In this document: positions 1-7,487 of the stretch, in pieces
Position numbering within the stretch: the stretch's first letter is position 1
How the letters are laid out: every line of letters begins with the position of its first letter
Source of the DNA: an uncultured bacterium
Lineage (GTDB): Bacteria; Planctomycetota; UBA1135; GCA-002686595
NCBI GenBank assembly: GCA_937896235.1
Contig: CALBMX010000023.1
Location: 1 to 38,942 of the forward strand
Direction of reading: 5' to 3'
Length of the DNA: 38,942 nt
Notes under the pieces: model-generated
The model's database searches: none
What the model was told of the DNA's origin: nothing
The model's input: the letters and a program-made list of their open reading frames with translations, nothing else
Position numbers and translations under genes: made by a program

Positions 1-54
1 CAGTCACGCCAGTCACGCCAGTCACGCCAGTCACGCCAGTCACGCCAGTCACGC
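1..54. repeat. 9-bp tandem repeat, six copies
   Basis: Six perfect head-to-tail copies of CAGTCACGC fill the first 54 bases. The unit is a multiple of three, so the repeat keeps a reading frame. In frame 3 of the plus strand it reads Val-Thr-Pro over and over. The array touches the window edge, so the true copy number is unknown. Confidence 0.95.
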
Positions 55-98
55 CCCCGGCGCCCCTGGCGCCGAACCCTCTGAAAGCGGCCGGCTAG
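3..98 (+). CDS. C-terminal end of a truncated protein with a (Val-Thr-Pro)n tail
   Basis: Reading from base 3, the frame runs through six Val-Thr-Pro repeats, then a short Pro/Ala-rich stretch, and stops at TAG 96-98. This looks like the low-complexity tail of a gene that begins outside the window. Proline/threonine tails are common as linkers or extracytoplasmic stalks. No domain is visible, so no function can be given. The alternative is that the array is intergenic and the open frame accidental; only sequence to the left could decide. Confidence 0.35.
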   Translation, partial: VTPVTPVTPVTPVTPVTPPAPLAPNPLKAAG

Positions 99-251
99 GA
101 TCTGTGGCTCGGACTCGCACTGAAATCCCCATGCCGATAAAGAGCGGGCGATCAGCGCCATACCGGCCCGAGCCCGTGCCACCACGAATCGCCGCCGTCC
201 CTGGCGCTGGGACAGCGGGGAGCCGCCAGCCCCAGATTATTCCCGATTTGT

Positions 252-281
252 GGTAGCCTATCTACCGGGAGGTAGGCTACC
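252..281. promoter_or_regulatory. Palindromic operator upstream of the TetR gene
   Basis: Nine-base arms GGTAGCCTA (252-260) and TAGGCTACC (273-281) form an inverted repeat ending 8 bases before the TetR start codon. Nested in it is CTACC-GGGA-GGTAG (262-275). That has the same 5-4-5 layout as the palindrome at 913-926 before the SDR gene. The shared pattern CTAYC-N4-GRTAG suggests one regulator binding both sites. Binding by the adjacent TetR protein is inferred. Confidence 0.6.
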
Positions 282-289
282 CTCTCCCC

Positions 290-865
290 ATGAGTTCCGA
301 AGCCACTGCCAACAAGCTGCTAGATGCGGCCCAGGTCCTGATCCAAGAGCGGGGCTACAACGCCTTCAGCTACAAGGACCTGGCCGAGGACGTTGGGATA
401 CGAACGGCCAGCATCCACTACCACTTCCCCGGGAAGGCCAGCCTGGGTCTGGCCCTGATGGAGCGCTACAACGACGAGCTTAGGCTCGCCCTGGCCGGTA
501 TCGACGGCAGCGGCCGCACCAACAAAGCCAAGCTGAAGAGCTTCATTAAGCTCTACTCCGACACCGAAGCCCGCGGCGCGATCTGCCTCTGCGGATCCCT
601 AGCCTCGGACCGTGAGACCCTGCCCGAACCCCTTCAGGGTGCTGTCAAGACCTACATTGAGAGCAGTGAGCAGTGGATCGCATCTACGGTGAAGGACGGT
701 GTTCGGGATGGCGAGTTCGCCTACGCCGGAAGGCCCGCGGATGCTGCCGCAGCGCTGCTCTCCAGCCTACAAGGCGGTCTCATCCTCTCCCGTGCCCGGG
801 GCGGCACCCAGTCCCTACTCGCTACCCTTCAACGCGTCTTCTTTCGGACCCTTGAGTCGGCCTAG
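290..865 (+). CDS. TetR/AcrR-family transcriptional regulator
   Basis: The protein has 191 residues, the usual TetR length. The N-terminal part (about 6-52) holds the TetR DNA-binding domain: a helix ending in an aromatic-rich stretch, the recognition helix around 38-46, and the family hallmark with Tyr44, His45, Phe46 and the Gly-Lys that follows. The C-terminal helices would form the ligand pocket and dimer interface. The ATG at 290 lies directly after a palindrome, which fits autorepression. The SDR oxidoreductase 86 bases downstream on the same strand has a similar palindrome in its leader. TetR-SDR pairs of this kind often respond to reactive electrophiles or small organic compounds, but the ligand here cannot be read from sequence. 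Confidence 0.9.
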   Translation: MSSEATANKLLDAAQVLIQERGYNAFSYKDLAEDVGIRTASIHYHFPGKASLGLALMERYNDELRLALAGIDGSGRTNKAKLKSFIKLYSDTEARGAICLCGSLASDRETLPEPLQGAVKTYIESSEQWIASTVKDGVRDGEFAYAGRPADAAAALLSSLQGGLILSRARGGTQSLLATLQRVFFRTLESA

Positions 866-912
866 GTCGACCCCGGTTCGGAAGGCGTCTTCTCTTTACC
901 TCATTCACCTAC

Positions 913-926
913 CTATCAATAGATAG
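913..926. promoter_or_regulatory. Palindromic operator upstream of the SDR gene
   Basis: CTATC-AATA-GATAG is a perfect 14-bp inverted repeat, 25 bases before the SDR start codon. It shares the CTAYC-N4-GRTAG layout with 262-275, so both genes may be controlled by the TetR protein between them. Confidence 0.55.
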
Positions 927-951
927 TCCTCCCTCTTCAGGAATCCAAACC

Positions 952-1716
952 ATGTCCACATCAAGCAAAAAAGCACTCATCATCGGCGGCTCCACCGGAA
1001 TGGGCCAAGCCACGGCCAAGCGCCTACTCGCCAAGGGAATCGACGTCCATATCGTCGCTCGCAACCAAAGCCGCCTCGACCAGGCCAAGTCGGATCTGTC
1101 CGTCCTTGGCAACGTGGAGACTTCAAGCGTTGACCTCTACGATCAAGCTGCCGTGGATCAGTTCGCTACCCAACTGCGCGAGTCCCAAGACCACATCCAA
1201 TACCTAGTCAATGCGGCCGGCTACTTTAGCCCCCTCCCCTTCGTTGACCACGCCAGGGAAGACTACGACAAGTACCACGACCTCAACCGCTCTACCTTCT
1301 TCCTAACCCAAGCCGTCGCCGCCAACATGAAACGCAACGGTGGCGGATCAATCGTCAACATCGGCTCCATGTGGGCCAAGCAAGCGATCGCAGCAACGCC
1401 ATCTTCAGCCTACTCCATGGCCAAGGCCGGCTTGCACTCGCTCACCCAGCACCTAGCCATGGAGCTCGCCGCAGATGGCATCCGAGTGAACGCCGTCTCC
1501 CCCGCAGTTGTCATGACCCCGATCTACGGTTCGTTCATCGAGCCCAGCCAGATCGAAGAGGAGCTGCAAGGCTTCAACGACTTCCACCCGATCGGCCGCA
1601 TCGGCCAAGCCGATGAAGTCGCCGCCACCGTAGTCCACCTACTCTCCCTCGACGCCGCCTGGGTGACAGGAGCGATCTGGGATGTCGACGGCGGCGTCAT
1701 GGCGGGCAGAAACTAG
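952..1716 (+). CDS. Short-chain dehydrogenase/reductase (classical SDR)
   Basis: The product is a 254-residue classical SDR predicted to be a cytosolic NAD(P)(H)-dependent oxidoreductase. The Rossmann dinucleotide motif is GGSTGMG (12-18) and the structural NAAG motif is at 87-90. The catalytic set is Ser139, Tyr154 and Lys158 (YxxxK), and the C-terminal region around the Asp-Gly-Gly closes the fold as in FabG-like enzymes. Arg37, just after the second beta strand, hints at NADP preference, which is a weak inference. The gene lies 86 bases after the TetR gene, behind its own palindrome, so it is probably the regulated target. The substrate is unknown. Confidence 0.9.
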   Translation: MSTSSKKALIIGGSTGMGQATAKRLLAKGIDVHIVARNQSRLDQAKSDLSVLGNVETSSVDLYDQAAVDQFATQLRESQDHIQYLVNAAGYFSPLPFVDHAREDYDKYHDLNRSTFFLTQAVAANMKRNGGGSIVNIGSMWAKQAIAATPSSAYSMAKAGLHSLTQHLAMELAADGIRVNAVSPAVVMTPIYGSFIEPSQIEEELQGFNDFHPIGRIGQADEVAATVVHLLSLDAAWVTGAIWDVDGGVMAGRN

Positions 1717-1749
1717 CCTCCCAACACGAACCGTGACCCAACAAGGAAT

Positions 1750-1790
1750 CGCCACACCTCGGCCCATGGGACGGGCCCGAGGTTGTGGCG
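1750..1790 (+). terminator. Strong hairpin after the SDR gene
   Basis: A GC-rich inverted repeat starts with CGCCACA and ends with TGTGGCG. About 16 base pairs form with two single-base bulges around a short loop. It starts 34 bases after the SDR stop codon. No T-run follows, so intrinsic termination is uncertain, but position and strength suit transcript-end formation. Confidence 0.5.
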
Positions 1791-1914
1791 CGTTCACCGG
1801 GATTACAGAAGAGGCGAGTAAGGCCGGTACGAAGTGGCGACCACTCTCCGCTGCGCGTAGCAATCCAAACATGACCCACCCCGAGCCAACCCCGCCAAGG
1901 TCACGAGCCGTTCG

Positions 1915-2247
1915 TGGGTCCAGGCGGGAACAAACTTCTATTCTGTTCCAGTGGAGTGGCTCGCCCGAGAAGTGGCCAGCCGCATAGATGGCGAGCAAAT
2001 GCGAATCACTGGGCCAGCTGGCGAAGCGGTCGAGCATGGCCGCCGCTATGGCCGAGGCAAAATGTTCCTGGTTGTAGATCACTACCTCCCGCTACTTGCA
2101 CGGAAGAGCCAGAAGCTCCATATGGCCTCCGTCTTCCGTGCGCTTGAGTTCGATGACGACAAGTCGCGCATCACGATCAATCCCAAGCAGGTCGATCCTC
2201 CGCTTGCTGCCATCCCAGTGCCCCAAACTCCTCAGCTAAGACCATGA
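1915..2247 (+). pseudogene. Remnant of an IS21-family transposase (IstA C-terminal part)
   Basis: The plus frame with codons at 1915, 1918 and so on reads a stretch like the C-terminal beta-barrel region of IstA. It has an Asn-Phe-Tyr-Ser-Val-Pro motif just before 1951, then a Val-x-x-Arg-Ile-Asp-Gly segment. A conserved-looking DHYLPLLARK at about 2077-2106 resembles the IstA segment before its Lys-Pro-Gly-Ala-Leu. No catalytic DDE domain, IstB or terminal repeats are nearby, and the frame after 2110 no longer resembles the family. I read it as a decayed fragment. A 98-residue ORF from GTG 1951 exists but is probably not a functional gene. Family assignment is from memory of the motif, not a search. 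Confidence 0.45.
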
Positions 2248-2460
2248 CGTCTGGGTCCACAAATTGAATCTGGTCCTGAAGGTCCCGCCGTTCTCCAGAG
2301 GTCAGATCGGAAGCGCAAGTGCCCACTTTGCCTTCCGAGGCTGCGCAATAGGGCCGGAAAGCCCGGCTGGTTGATGTGGCCTTTGAGATCCCGTGTCCAG
2401 CGTATTCACCTCTCAACACTCGCCACAGCCCCCACGCCCTGCTATCCTCCCCGCTCGAGT

Positions 2461-2537
2461 GCGCCCGTAGCTCAGCTGGATAGAGCACGGCATTCCTAAT
2501 GCTGAGGTCACAGGTTCGAACCCTGTCGGGCGCACCA
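2461..2537 (+). tRNA. tRNA-Arg (anticodon CCU)
   Basis: This is a complete 77-base cloverleaf. The acceptor arm GCGCCCG pairs with CGGGCGC. The D-arm begins GCTC, the anticodon stem is CGGCA/TGCTG with loop TTCCTAA (anticodon CCT, reading AGG), and the T-loop is TTCGAAC. The 3' CCA is encoded in the DNA (2535-2537). The gene stands alone and is followed by an intrinsic terminator at 2594-2629. Confidence 0.97.
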
Positions 2538-2593
2538 ATTTCCGACGGGGCCAGGAGTCCCTTGGGGGATGACGGCTATTCCTTTCCAACGAG

Positions 2594-2629
2594 GGACCAG
2601 GGGGGTGCTGTCCCTTAGGTCCATTTTTT
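2594..2629 (+). terminator. Rho-independent terminator of the tRNA-Arg gene
   Basis: GGACC (2594-2598) pairs with GGTCC (2618-2622). Inside it AGGG pairs with CCCT, with a two-base bulge, and six T residues follow almost directly (2624-2629). It lies 57 bases after the tRNA. I see no gene or other element in the rest of 2538-2873. Confidence 0.7.
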
Positions 2630-2873
2630 GCCGTTGAAGGGCGGCATGCACCTCCCATCCGCCCTGACGGACTCGCCAGGGGTGGCCTCGATGCAGGCTG
2701 GCCATCTGCGCTCCTAGGCTGGTTCGCAACGGGGGGGGCCGCGATCAAGAGAGGTTGTCGCTCAAATCGGTTACACTTGGCATTCAACGACCTCGAATCG
2801 CACTCTTGCACCTGGGAAATCCTGGGGCTGCGGCGATGGGCGTCCTCCGATTATTTCCCTCGTACTACTGGTC

Positions 2874-3104
2874 ATGGCTTTCTCTTGGTTCCGTCGCACA
2901 CCTAAACTCGCCACACCCCCTCCCGCTGCGAAAAAGGTTGAGGTCGACTCGGGGTGTACTGGGGTTTGTGCGCTCGATATGGCGACTCAGCTCTGCAAAG
3001 GTTGCATGCGAACGGTGTCCGAGATCGGAAACTGGCGGCACATGAGCGATGAGCAAAAACTCGAAGTTCTAGATTCCGCCGAGGCGCGCAAGGCGAGCGC
3101 CTAG
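2874..3104 (+). CDS. DUF1289 family protein (small Cys-rich, YdhL type)
   Basis: The protein has 76 residues. After a short basic, proline-rich N-terminus comes the DUF1289 core: Cys28-x3-Cys32 followed by Asp35 and Cys41-x2-Cys44, then the family's Arg-Thr-x-x-Glu-Ile-x-x-Trp and a Met-Ser-Asp-Glu-Gln stretch. The four cysteines are thought to hold a metal or iron-sulfur centre. The biochemical role is not established. No clear ribosome binding site precedes the ATG, but the domain begins soon after it, so the start is reasonable. The gene is convergent with ychJ on the other strand, only 13 bases away. Confidence 0.85.
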   Translation: MAFSWFRRTPKLATPPPAAKKVEVDSGCTGVCALDMATQLCKGCMRTVSEIGNWRHMSDEQKLEVLDSAEARKASA

Positions 3105-3117
3105 GATCGGCATCTAG

Positions 3118-3543
3118 TTAGAGCGGCCCGTTTTGTGCTGGATCTAGCTCGCCGGTGGTGTAGTACCAGCGGCCGTCCTCGCGCAAAAAGGAAGAGCGCT
3201 CCTGTAGCTGATAGGCACAGTCGTCGTGTTTGTAGGTCGCTACGAACTCGACGATGCCCTCGTTGCCCTCTTGGCTAGCCTCCCGGATCTCCAGACTCAT
3301 CCAGGTGACATCGAGGACGGTTGCCTTGAGCGCGGCGTGGAGGTTCGGCTGGCGGAAATCCTTGTGGTGGGTCTCCACCAAGTAGTCCACAGCCTTGGGT
3401 GTTCCGAGGGTGAACGCGCAGTAGCGGGACCGCATCAGCAAGTCGGGCGCGGGCGCGGGCAATCCATCAAAAATGTAGCGCCCGCAGCAGCTCTCCACGG
3501 TGCCCGACAGTCCACATGGACACGAAGTTTGGTCGCTGCTCAT
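3118..3543 (-). CDS. ychJ: YchJ/UPF0225 family protein with N-terminal SEC-C motif
   Basis: The product has 141 residues. The N-terminus carries a SEC-C type zinc-binding motif with Cys8, Cys10, Cys19 and Cys20. The NTF2-like YchJ domain follows, with the usual Leu-Met-Arg-Ser-Arg-Tyr-x-Ala-Phe segment and a Trp-Tyr-Tyr near the C-terminus. The function of the family is not known; the zinc motif resembles that of SecA. I chose the ATG at 3543 because it overlaps the TGA of the upstream ATP-grasp-like gene by four bases (ATGA), the mark of translational coupling. A start 12 codons further upstream would overlap that gene more and adds nothing family-like. Confidence 0.88.
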   Translation of the reverse strand: MSSDQTSCPCGLSGTVESCCGRYIFDGLPAPAPDLLMRSRYCAFTLGTPKAVDYLVETHHKDFRQPNLHAALKATVLDVTWMSLEIREASQEGNEGIVEFVATYKHDDCAYQLQERSSFLREDGRWYYTTGELDPAQNGPL

Positions 3544-4625
3544 GACGCTGATTCTATGTCGCGTTTTCCCATCGCGCACGTCCAGTCCATGGTGAATCTC
3601 GCGTTGATCTCACTCATTGGATTCAGAATGGACTGCCCCGTGGACGCCGACTTGTGACGGAACGCGTCGACCCCGAAGGGGCCGTGGTAGCCAGCGGAGT
3701 GCAGCGCGCGGCCAGCGCCCTCTACCGCAGCCGCTAGGGCGCTGTCGTCGGCGCGAGCGACCTCGCCACCCGCCGTTCTGCGGGTTCCCTCCCAGGCCCC
3801 ATTGGTCCGGGTCTCCTGGAAGCATGGCGCCGAGATCGAGATGGTGCCATCTCCGTGAAGCCATGCCGAGCGCGTGTACTCCTCGGTGATCTCGACCCAG
3901 GGTTCGAGCACCAGAGGACCTGCTTGCAAGCTTGCGACGAGCCAAACGCGCTCGCCTTTGGAGACGGAGGCGCGCCCGGGATTTGCGATGGATTCGATTC
4001 GCATCCGACCACGACCTGCGGCGCCGAAAGTGCGTCGGACTAGCCAGCCCATGGGGGCGGGCTTCGAGAGTACCGCAAGCGTCTCGACCATGTTGCTTGC
4101 GACGTACTTCGAGAGTGCGTGGGAGTCGAGTTCAAGGCGCCCTCGCAGCTGGGCGGTGAACGGGCGCGCGTTGACAGCGCGCAAGATTGCAATCGACGGG
4201 CTCGGCGGAACAACGGCGCCTACACTCCGCAAGAGGGCGAGTGCGCTTGGAGTCGGGGACCATGCCACACCGATAAGACCGCGCAAACATTTGATGTCCC
4301 TAACGGGTACGAGGTGCTCGGCGAAGGCCGATTGAGAGCCCGCACTTCGAGTTTCACTGGCGCTGCGACCGACAGCTTGAATCCCATCAACAGCTGGGTC
4401 GAGCTGCAGGGCCTGGGGGTGTAGCGATGCTGAAGGAGCTAAGGCCGCGTCCTTGGGGTCGAGCAGCAGGTAGTCACCGGGCGCGACCAGAGCCCCAAGT
4501 AGTGCGGCTCTCTGGGTGGCGACGATGCGCCTCAGGCTGGCCGACGGTGTGAAGCTTCCCGAGGTGGCAAGCTCATGCTCGGCATCTAGGTTGAGAACCC
4601 AGACCCGCGGCGGCAACTTGGACAT
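3540..4625 (-). CDS. ATP-grasp-like protein, function unknown
   Basis: The protein has 361 residues. The N-terminal third is rich in Ala/Leu and has no motif I recognise. The C-terminal two thirds resemble an ATP-grasp fold: a basic segment near residue 195 with Arg-Arg-Thr-Phe-Gly-Ala-Ala-Gly-Arg-Gly (nucleotide-lid type glycine loop), a Glu-Pro-Trp-Val-Glu stretch, a GPFGVDAF segment near 315-322 and EINAR at 339-343. The last is the Glu-x-Asn metal-binding pattern typical of the fold. ATP-grasp enzymes join a carboxylate to an amine or thiol through an acyl-phosphate. The substrate cannot be told. It sits between a DUF2325-like gene 14 bases upstream and ychJ, with which it overlaps, so the three probably form an operon. 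Confidence 0.65.
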   Translation of the reverse strand: MSKLPPRVWVLNLDAEHELATSGSFTPSASLRRIVATQRAALLGALVAPGDYLLLDPKDAALAPSASLHPQALQLDPAVDGIQAVGRSASETRSAGSQSAFAEHLVPVRDIKCLRGLIGVAWSPTPSALALLRSVGAVVPPSPSIAILRAVNARPFTAQLRGRLELDSHALSKYVASNMVETLAVLSKPAPMGWLVRRTFGAAGRGRMRIESIANPGRASVSKGERVWLVASLQAGPLVLEPWVEITEEYTRSAWLHGDGTISISAPCFQETRTNGAWEGTRRTAGGEVARADDSALAAAVEGAGRALHSAGYHGPFGVDAFRHKSASTGQSILNPMSEINARFTMDWTCAMGKRDIESAS

Positions 4626-4639
4626 GGGGCCGAAGAGCG

Positions 4640-6433
4640 CTAGGCGCTAGCGCCTGTCGGCAGATTGTGTAAGCCAAGGTCGCGATATAGGGCGCGGATA
4701 CAGCCCTGCTTTCTTCCCCGGTAAACTCGTGAATAGAGGATTCCCGCGGACTTAGCGGCCGATGCGATCGCGTGGTCTGTGGAGTGGTTTTGATAGCCTG
4801 TGACGGAAAGAATTAGGTCATAGGATCCGGCGACGATGTTCTCGACAAGGGAGCCCTTCTTGGAGTTTTCGATCTCGACGTGCTCCAAATCGGCGAACTG
4901 AAATGTGTCGCTGAGGATGCGGTCCAACTCGGGGTTGTTGCGGTTGGAGATCAGCAGTGCGCGCTTTCCCGAGGTGTGCTTACAAACGGCGTCGAGTTGG
5001 TCGTCGACAAAGGTGCGCGGAAGCTCGCCGGGGCCATCGGGTTCGGCCTCTACGGTTTGCTCCTCGACCTCTTCACCCAGCAAGATGGACTGGATGCGCG
5101 AGAGCCGACGGCGCAACCTGCGACCCGTGGAGTAGCTCTCGGCGTTGACGTTTAGAACAAGCGCGCGGTGCGTCTCGAGGTTTGCGGCGATGTCACTTGT
5201 CGTGATGGCTTCGTGGGCTTCGAGTGCATCTTGCAGCCAATCGAGTACGGCGCTGGGCCGCGCACTCGACGCGGCGGGGCAAGAGCGAATGAGCTCGTCG
5301 CGCTCTGCTTCCAATAGCTTGCGCTTCGATTGGATTCCGACCAGCGGACCCCAGCCCTCGGCAGGGAAATAGGCAGGGTCGACCGTGTCGCGCAAGGTTG
5401 TATACAAGCGATCGGGTGCGCGGTGTTGCAGCTGGCGGAGGCGGCCGAAAAGTGCGCCCCACTCCGATGACGGCTCCGGTGTTGCCCGCAACCAGCGCAG
5501 CAGCCTGGCGGCGCGCATCAGGTCGTCGTCATTTTCCGGCGCGTAGATTTCCGAGCGGTTCTGGCGAGGGTCGAACTTGAGATGAAGCGGTGATGTAATG
5601 CGCTCTAGGATTAGGCGCGCCTCGTCGAAAGCGGCCTTCGGGTTCGGGTGGGGGGCCTCCAAAACGCTGGCGTCTCCCCAGCCGTCTTGGTCCATTCCCG
5701 TCTCGTTTTCACGTTGCTCTAGGGAGTCGAAGGTTGCCTCGGCGGCGACAACAACCTCAAGCCAGGATTGAGGAACGTCGTCGCCGCGCAGCCCCAAGTC
5801 TCGCCCGCAGTCGCGGGGGATCGCCGCGACTTGCAAGGCCTGGATACTGCCAGGCCACCAGGTGCGCGCCAGCTTGCCGATCGTGCCGGCCAGGTTTTGC
5901 AGGTCGCTCTTCACGAAACTTGAGGCGGGTGCGGCATCACCGATCGCACGCCCCATGGCGATGTGGCGCATCATCCAAAGGCGCTGGCGGGCGGGGGCCC
6001 ATAGGGCGGCCTCGGTCGCCTCTTCTTCTAATTCAGCTCGCAGAGCACCGAGATCGGCGAGGGCGGCTCCCTCGTCGAGCGAGTCCAGCTCGCGAACAGG
6101 CCTTGAGGGGCGGTCCACTGCCCGTGGAGCGCTAGGCCGGAGCTCGCTCTGTGGCAAATCGATGTGACCAATACCCCGGGGTGCCGCCGCAGTGGAGGCG
6201 GGGCGCTCTTCTGGGCTCTCGATGGCCCTAACAAGTAGTTCCCAAGCGAGGGAGCTTGGAAATGCCCGCCTGACGGCGGATTCCAAGGCGGCTTCGGGGG
6301 AATCGCCGCGCCCAGACCAAGATTCTGCCCCTAAAACGAAGATGCACTCACAAAAACCGTCCTTTGGGGAAGCCTCCTGCACGCGATAGCCACCGCGATT
6401 TAGGAGTGACATAAGCTTTGACCAATCTACCAT
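4640..6433 (-). CDS. Large protein with C-terminal DUF2325-like domain
   Basis: The product has 597 residues. The first 65 look like a small alpha/beta domain ending in an Ala-rich helix. The middle (about 110-480) is mostly helical and charged, without a recognised family. The last hundred residues match the pattern of DUF2325: a strand ALLISNRN, a Leu-Glu-His-Val-Glu strand, a Tyr-Asp-Leu-Ile-Leu strand followed by a loop with an Asn-His-Ser-Thr-Asp-His segment, then a Gly-Ile-Leu-Tyr-Ser strand and an Arg-Ala-Leu helix. DUF2325 proteins are usually about 100 residues and of unknown role, so the long N-terminal addition is notable. The start ATG at 6433 leaves a 180-base divergent intergenic region before pstS. 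It probably leads the operon with the ATP-grasp-like and ychJ genes. Confidence 0.55.
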   Translation of the reverse strand: MVDWSKLMSLLNRGGYRVQEASPKDGFCECIFVLGAESWSGRGDSPEAALESAVRRAFPSSLAWELLVRAIESPEERPASTAAAPRGIGHIDLPQSELRPSAPRAVDRPSRPVRELDSLDEGAALADLGALRAELEEEATEAALWAPARQRLWMMRHIAMGRAIGDAAPASSFVKSDLQNLAGTIGKLARTWWPGSIQALQVAAIPRDCGRDLGLRGDDVPQSWLEVVVAAEATFDSLEQRENETGMDQDGWGDASVLEAPHPNPKAAFDEARLILERITSPLHLKFDPRQNRSEIYAPENDDDLMRAARLLRWLRATPEPSSEWGALFGRLRQLQHRAPDRLYTTLRDTVDPAYFPAEGWGPLVGIQSKRKLLEAERDELIRSCPAASSARPSAVLDWLQDALEAHEAITTSDIAANLETHRALVLNVNAESYSTGRRLRRRLSRIQSILLGEEVEEQTVEAEPDGPGELPRTFVDDQLDAVCKHTSGKRALLISNRNNPELDRILSDTFQFADLEHVEIENSKKGSLVENIVAGSYDLILSVTGYQNHSTDHAIASAAKSAGILYSRVYRGRKQGCIRALYRDLGLHNLPTGASA

Positions 6434-6480
6434 CCCAGTAGGATACCGATATCTACAGCGGTTCGCGCTCTACACGTGGC

Positions 6481-6508
6481 GTTCACACGATCTTCATAAA
6501 TGAAGATC
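6481..6508 (+). promoter_or_regulatory. Possible Pho box and overlapping palindrome upstream of pstS
   Basis: GTTCACACGAT (6481-6491) is followed directly by CTTCATAAATG (6492-6502). These are two imperfect 11-base direct repeats with the TTCA core and spacing of known PhoB/PhoP boxes. A third weaker unit, GTTCGCGCTCT, starts at 6461. A perfect 20-base palindrome (GATCTTCAT-AA-ATGAAGATC, 6489-6508) overlaps it. The site is about 110 bases before the pstS start. The match is by eye; regulation by phosphate limitation is inferred from this and from the operon content. Confidence 0.45.
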
Positions 6509-6613
6509 ATGCTCTTTGGCACTAGAGCGGACCGAGAGGTCCGCGAAGACACGAGTTTGGAAGGCCAAAGCAATTTTTGGGGCCTTCACCAAGACAAGAC
6601 CCTACAAATCAAG

Positions 6614-7483
6614 ATGAAGTTCAACACAGCACTTGCCGCACTCCTCCTTCCCATCGTCATCCTCTCCTGTGGAAAGGCCGAGGGGCGGGCCAAAATGATC
6701 CAGAACAAGGGATCGGACACCCTCGTCAACGTCGCGCAGGCGTGGTCTGAAAACTACCGTGAGGTCAACCCGAGCGTAGCCATCGTTGTCGGTGGAGGCG
6801 GATCCGGTACAGGCATCAGTGCGATGATCAACGGCACCGTTGATATCGCAAACGCAAGCCGCTCCATGAAGGAGTCCGAGCTTGCAGCGGCGCGGGCCAA
6901 CGGCATCGATCCGATCGAGTGGATCGTCGGCTACGACGCACTTGCCGTCTACGTTCACGCAGACAACCCCATCGAGAGCATCTCTCTTGAGCAGTTGGCC
7001 TCGATTTACGGAGAGCACGGCGAAGCTACGACCTGGAGTGAACTCGGGATCAAGATTCCCGGCTTGAATGATGACAAGATCGTTCGCGTGAGTCGTCAAA
7101 ACAACTCGGGAACCTATGCGTACTTCCGCGACACCGTTCTCGGCAAAGAGGGCAAGTACAAGTTGGGCACCCTCGACATGCACGGCTCCAAGGATGTGGT
7201 CGATCTATGCGAAAAGACCCCCGGTGCCATCGGCTACAGTGGTCTCGCCTACGCTACGGATCACGTCCGCCTTGTGCCCGTCCTGGACAGCAACGGCAAG
7301 CCAGTGATTCCCACTGTGGCTACAGCTGCTGACAGAACCTATCCCATCGCCCGCCCATTGTTCATGTACACTGCTGGCCAACCAGAGGGCGACATCAAGT
7401 TGTACCTCGACTGGATCCTCAGCGAAGAGGGCCAGCGCATCATCTTGAACAAGGGCTACGCGCCCGTGATCGACATCAAGTAA
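6614..7483 (+). CDS. pstS: Phosphate ABC transporter substrate-binding lipoprotein PstS
   Basis: The product (289 residues) captures phosphate outside the inner membrane and delivers it to PstCA. I start at ATG 6614 because it gives a lipoprotein signal: Lys2, a hydrophobic core, and lipobox Ile-Leu-Ser-Cys with Cys19 as lipidation site. The frame is open upstream to 6500 but that part has no signal character. The mature part shows PstS features: a KGSDT segment, the glycine-rich GGGGSGTG phosphate-binding loop, an Ala-Ser-Arg segment, and the Arg-Gln-Asn-Asn-Ser-Gly-Thr motif. It opens the operon pstS-phoU-pstC-pstA-pstB1-pstB2, with phoU starting 4 bases after its stop. Confidence 0.93.
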   Translation: MKFNTALAALLLPIVILSCGKAEGRAKMIQNKGSDTLVNVAQAWSENYREVNPSVAIVVGGGGSGTGISAMINGTVDIANASRSMKESELAAARANGIDPIEWIVGYDALAVYVHADNPIESISLEQLASIYGEHGEATTWSELGIKIPGLNDDKIVRVSRQNNSGTYAYFRDTVLGKEGKYKLGTLDMHGSKDVVDLCEKTPGAIGYSGLAYATDHVRLVPVLDSNGKPVIPTVATAADRTYPIARPLFMYTAGQPEGDIKLYLDWILSEEGQRIILNKGYAPVIDIK

Positions 7484-7487
7484 TCCT

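Noticed and set aside
2413..2811. Minus-strand ORF of 132 residues covering the tRNA gene
   Set aside because: It is the antisense translation of tRNA-Arg, which yields a well-known spurious peptide pattern. No independent protein features are present.
2755..3056. ORFs overlapping the DUF1289 gene in other frames
   Set aside because: The DUF1289 frame has the full four-cysteine family pattern; the others have none.
6500..6613. Longer N-terminus for PstS from ATG 6500
   Set aside because: The added 38 residues have no signal character. The lipoprotein signal starts exactly at ATG 6614, and 6500 lies inside the regulatory palindrome.
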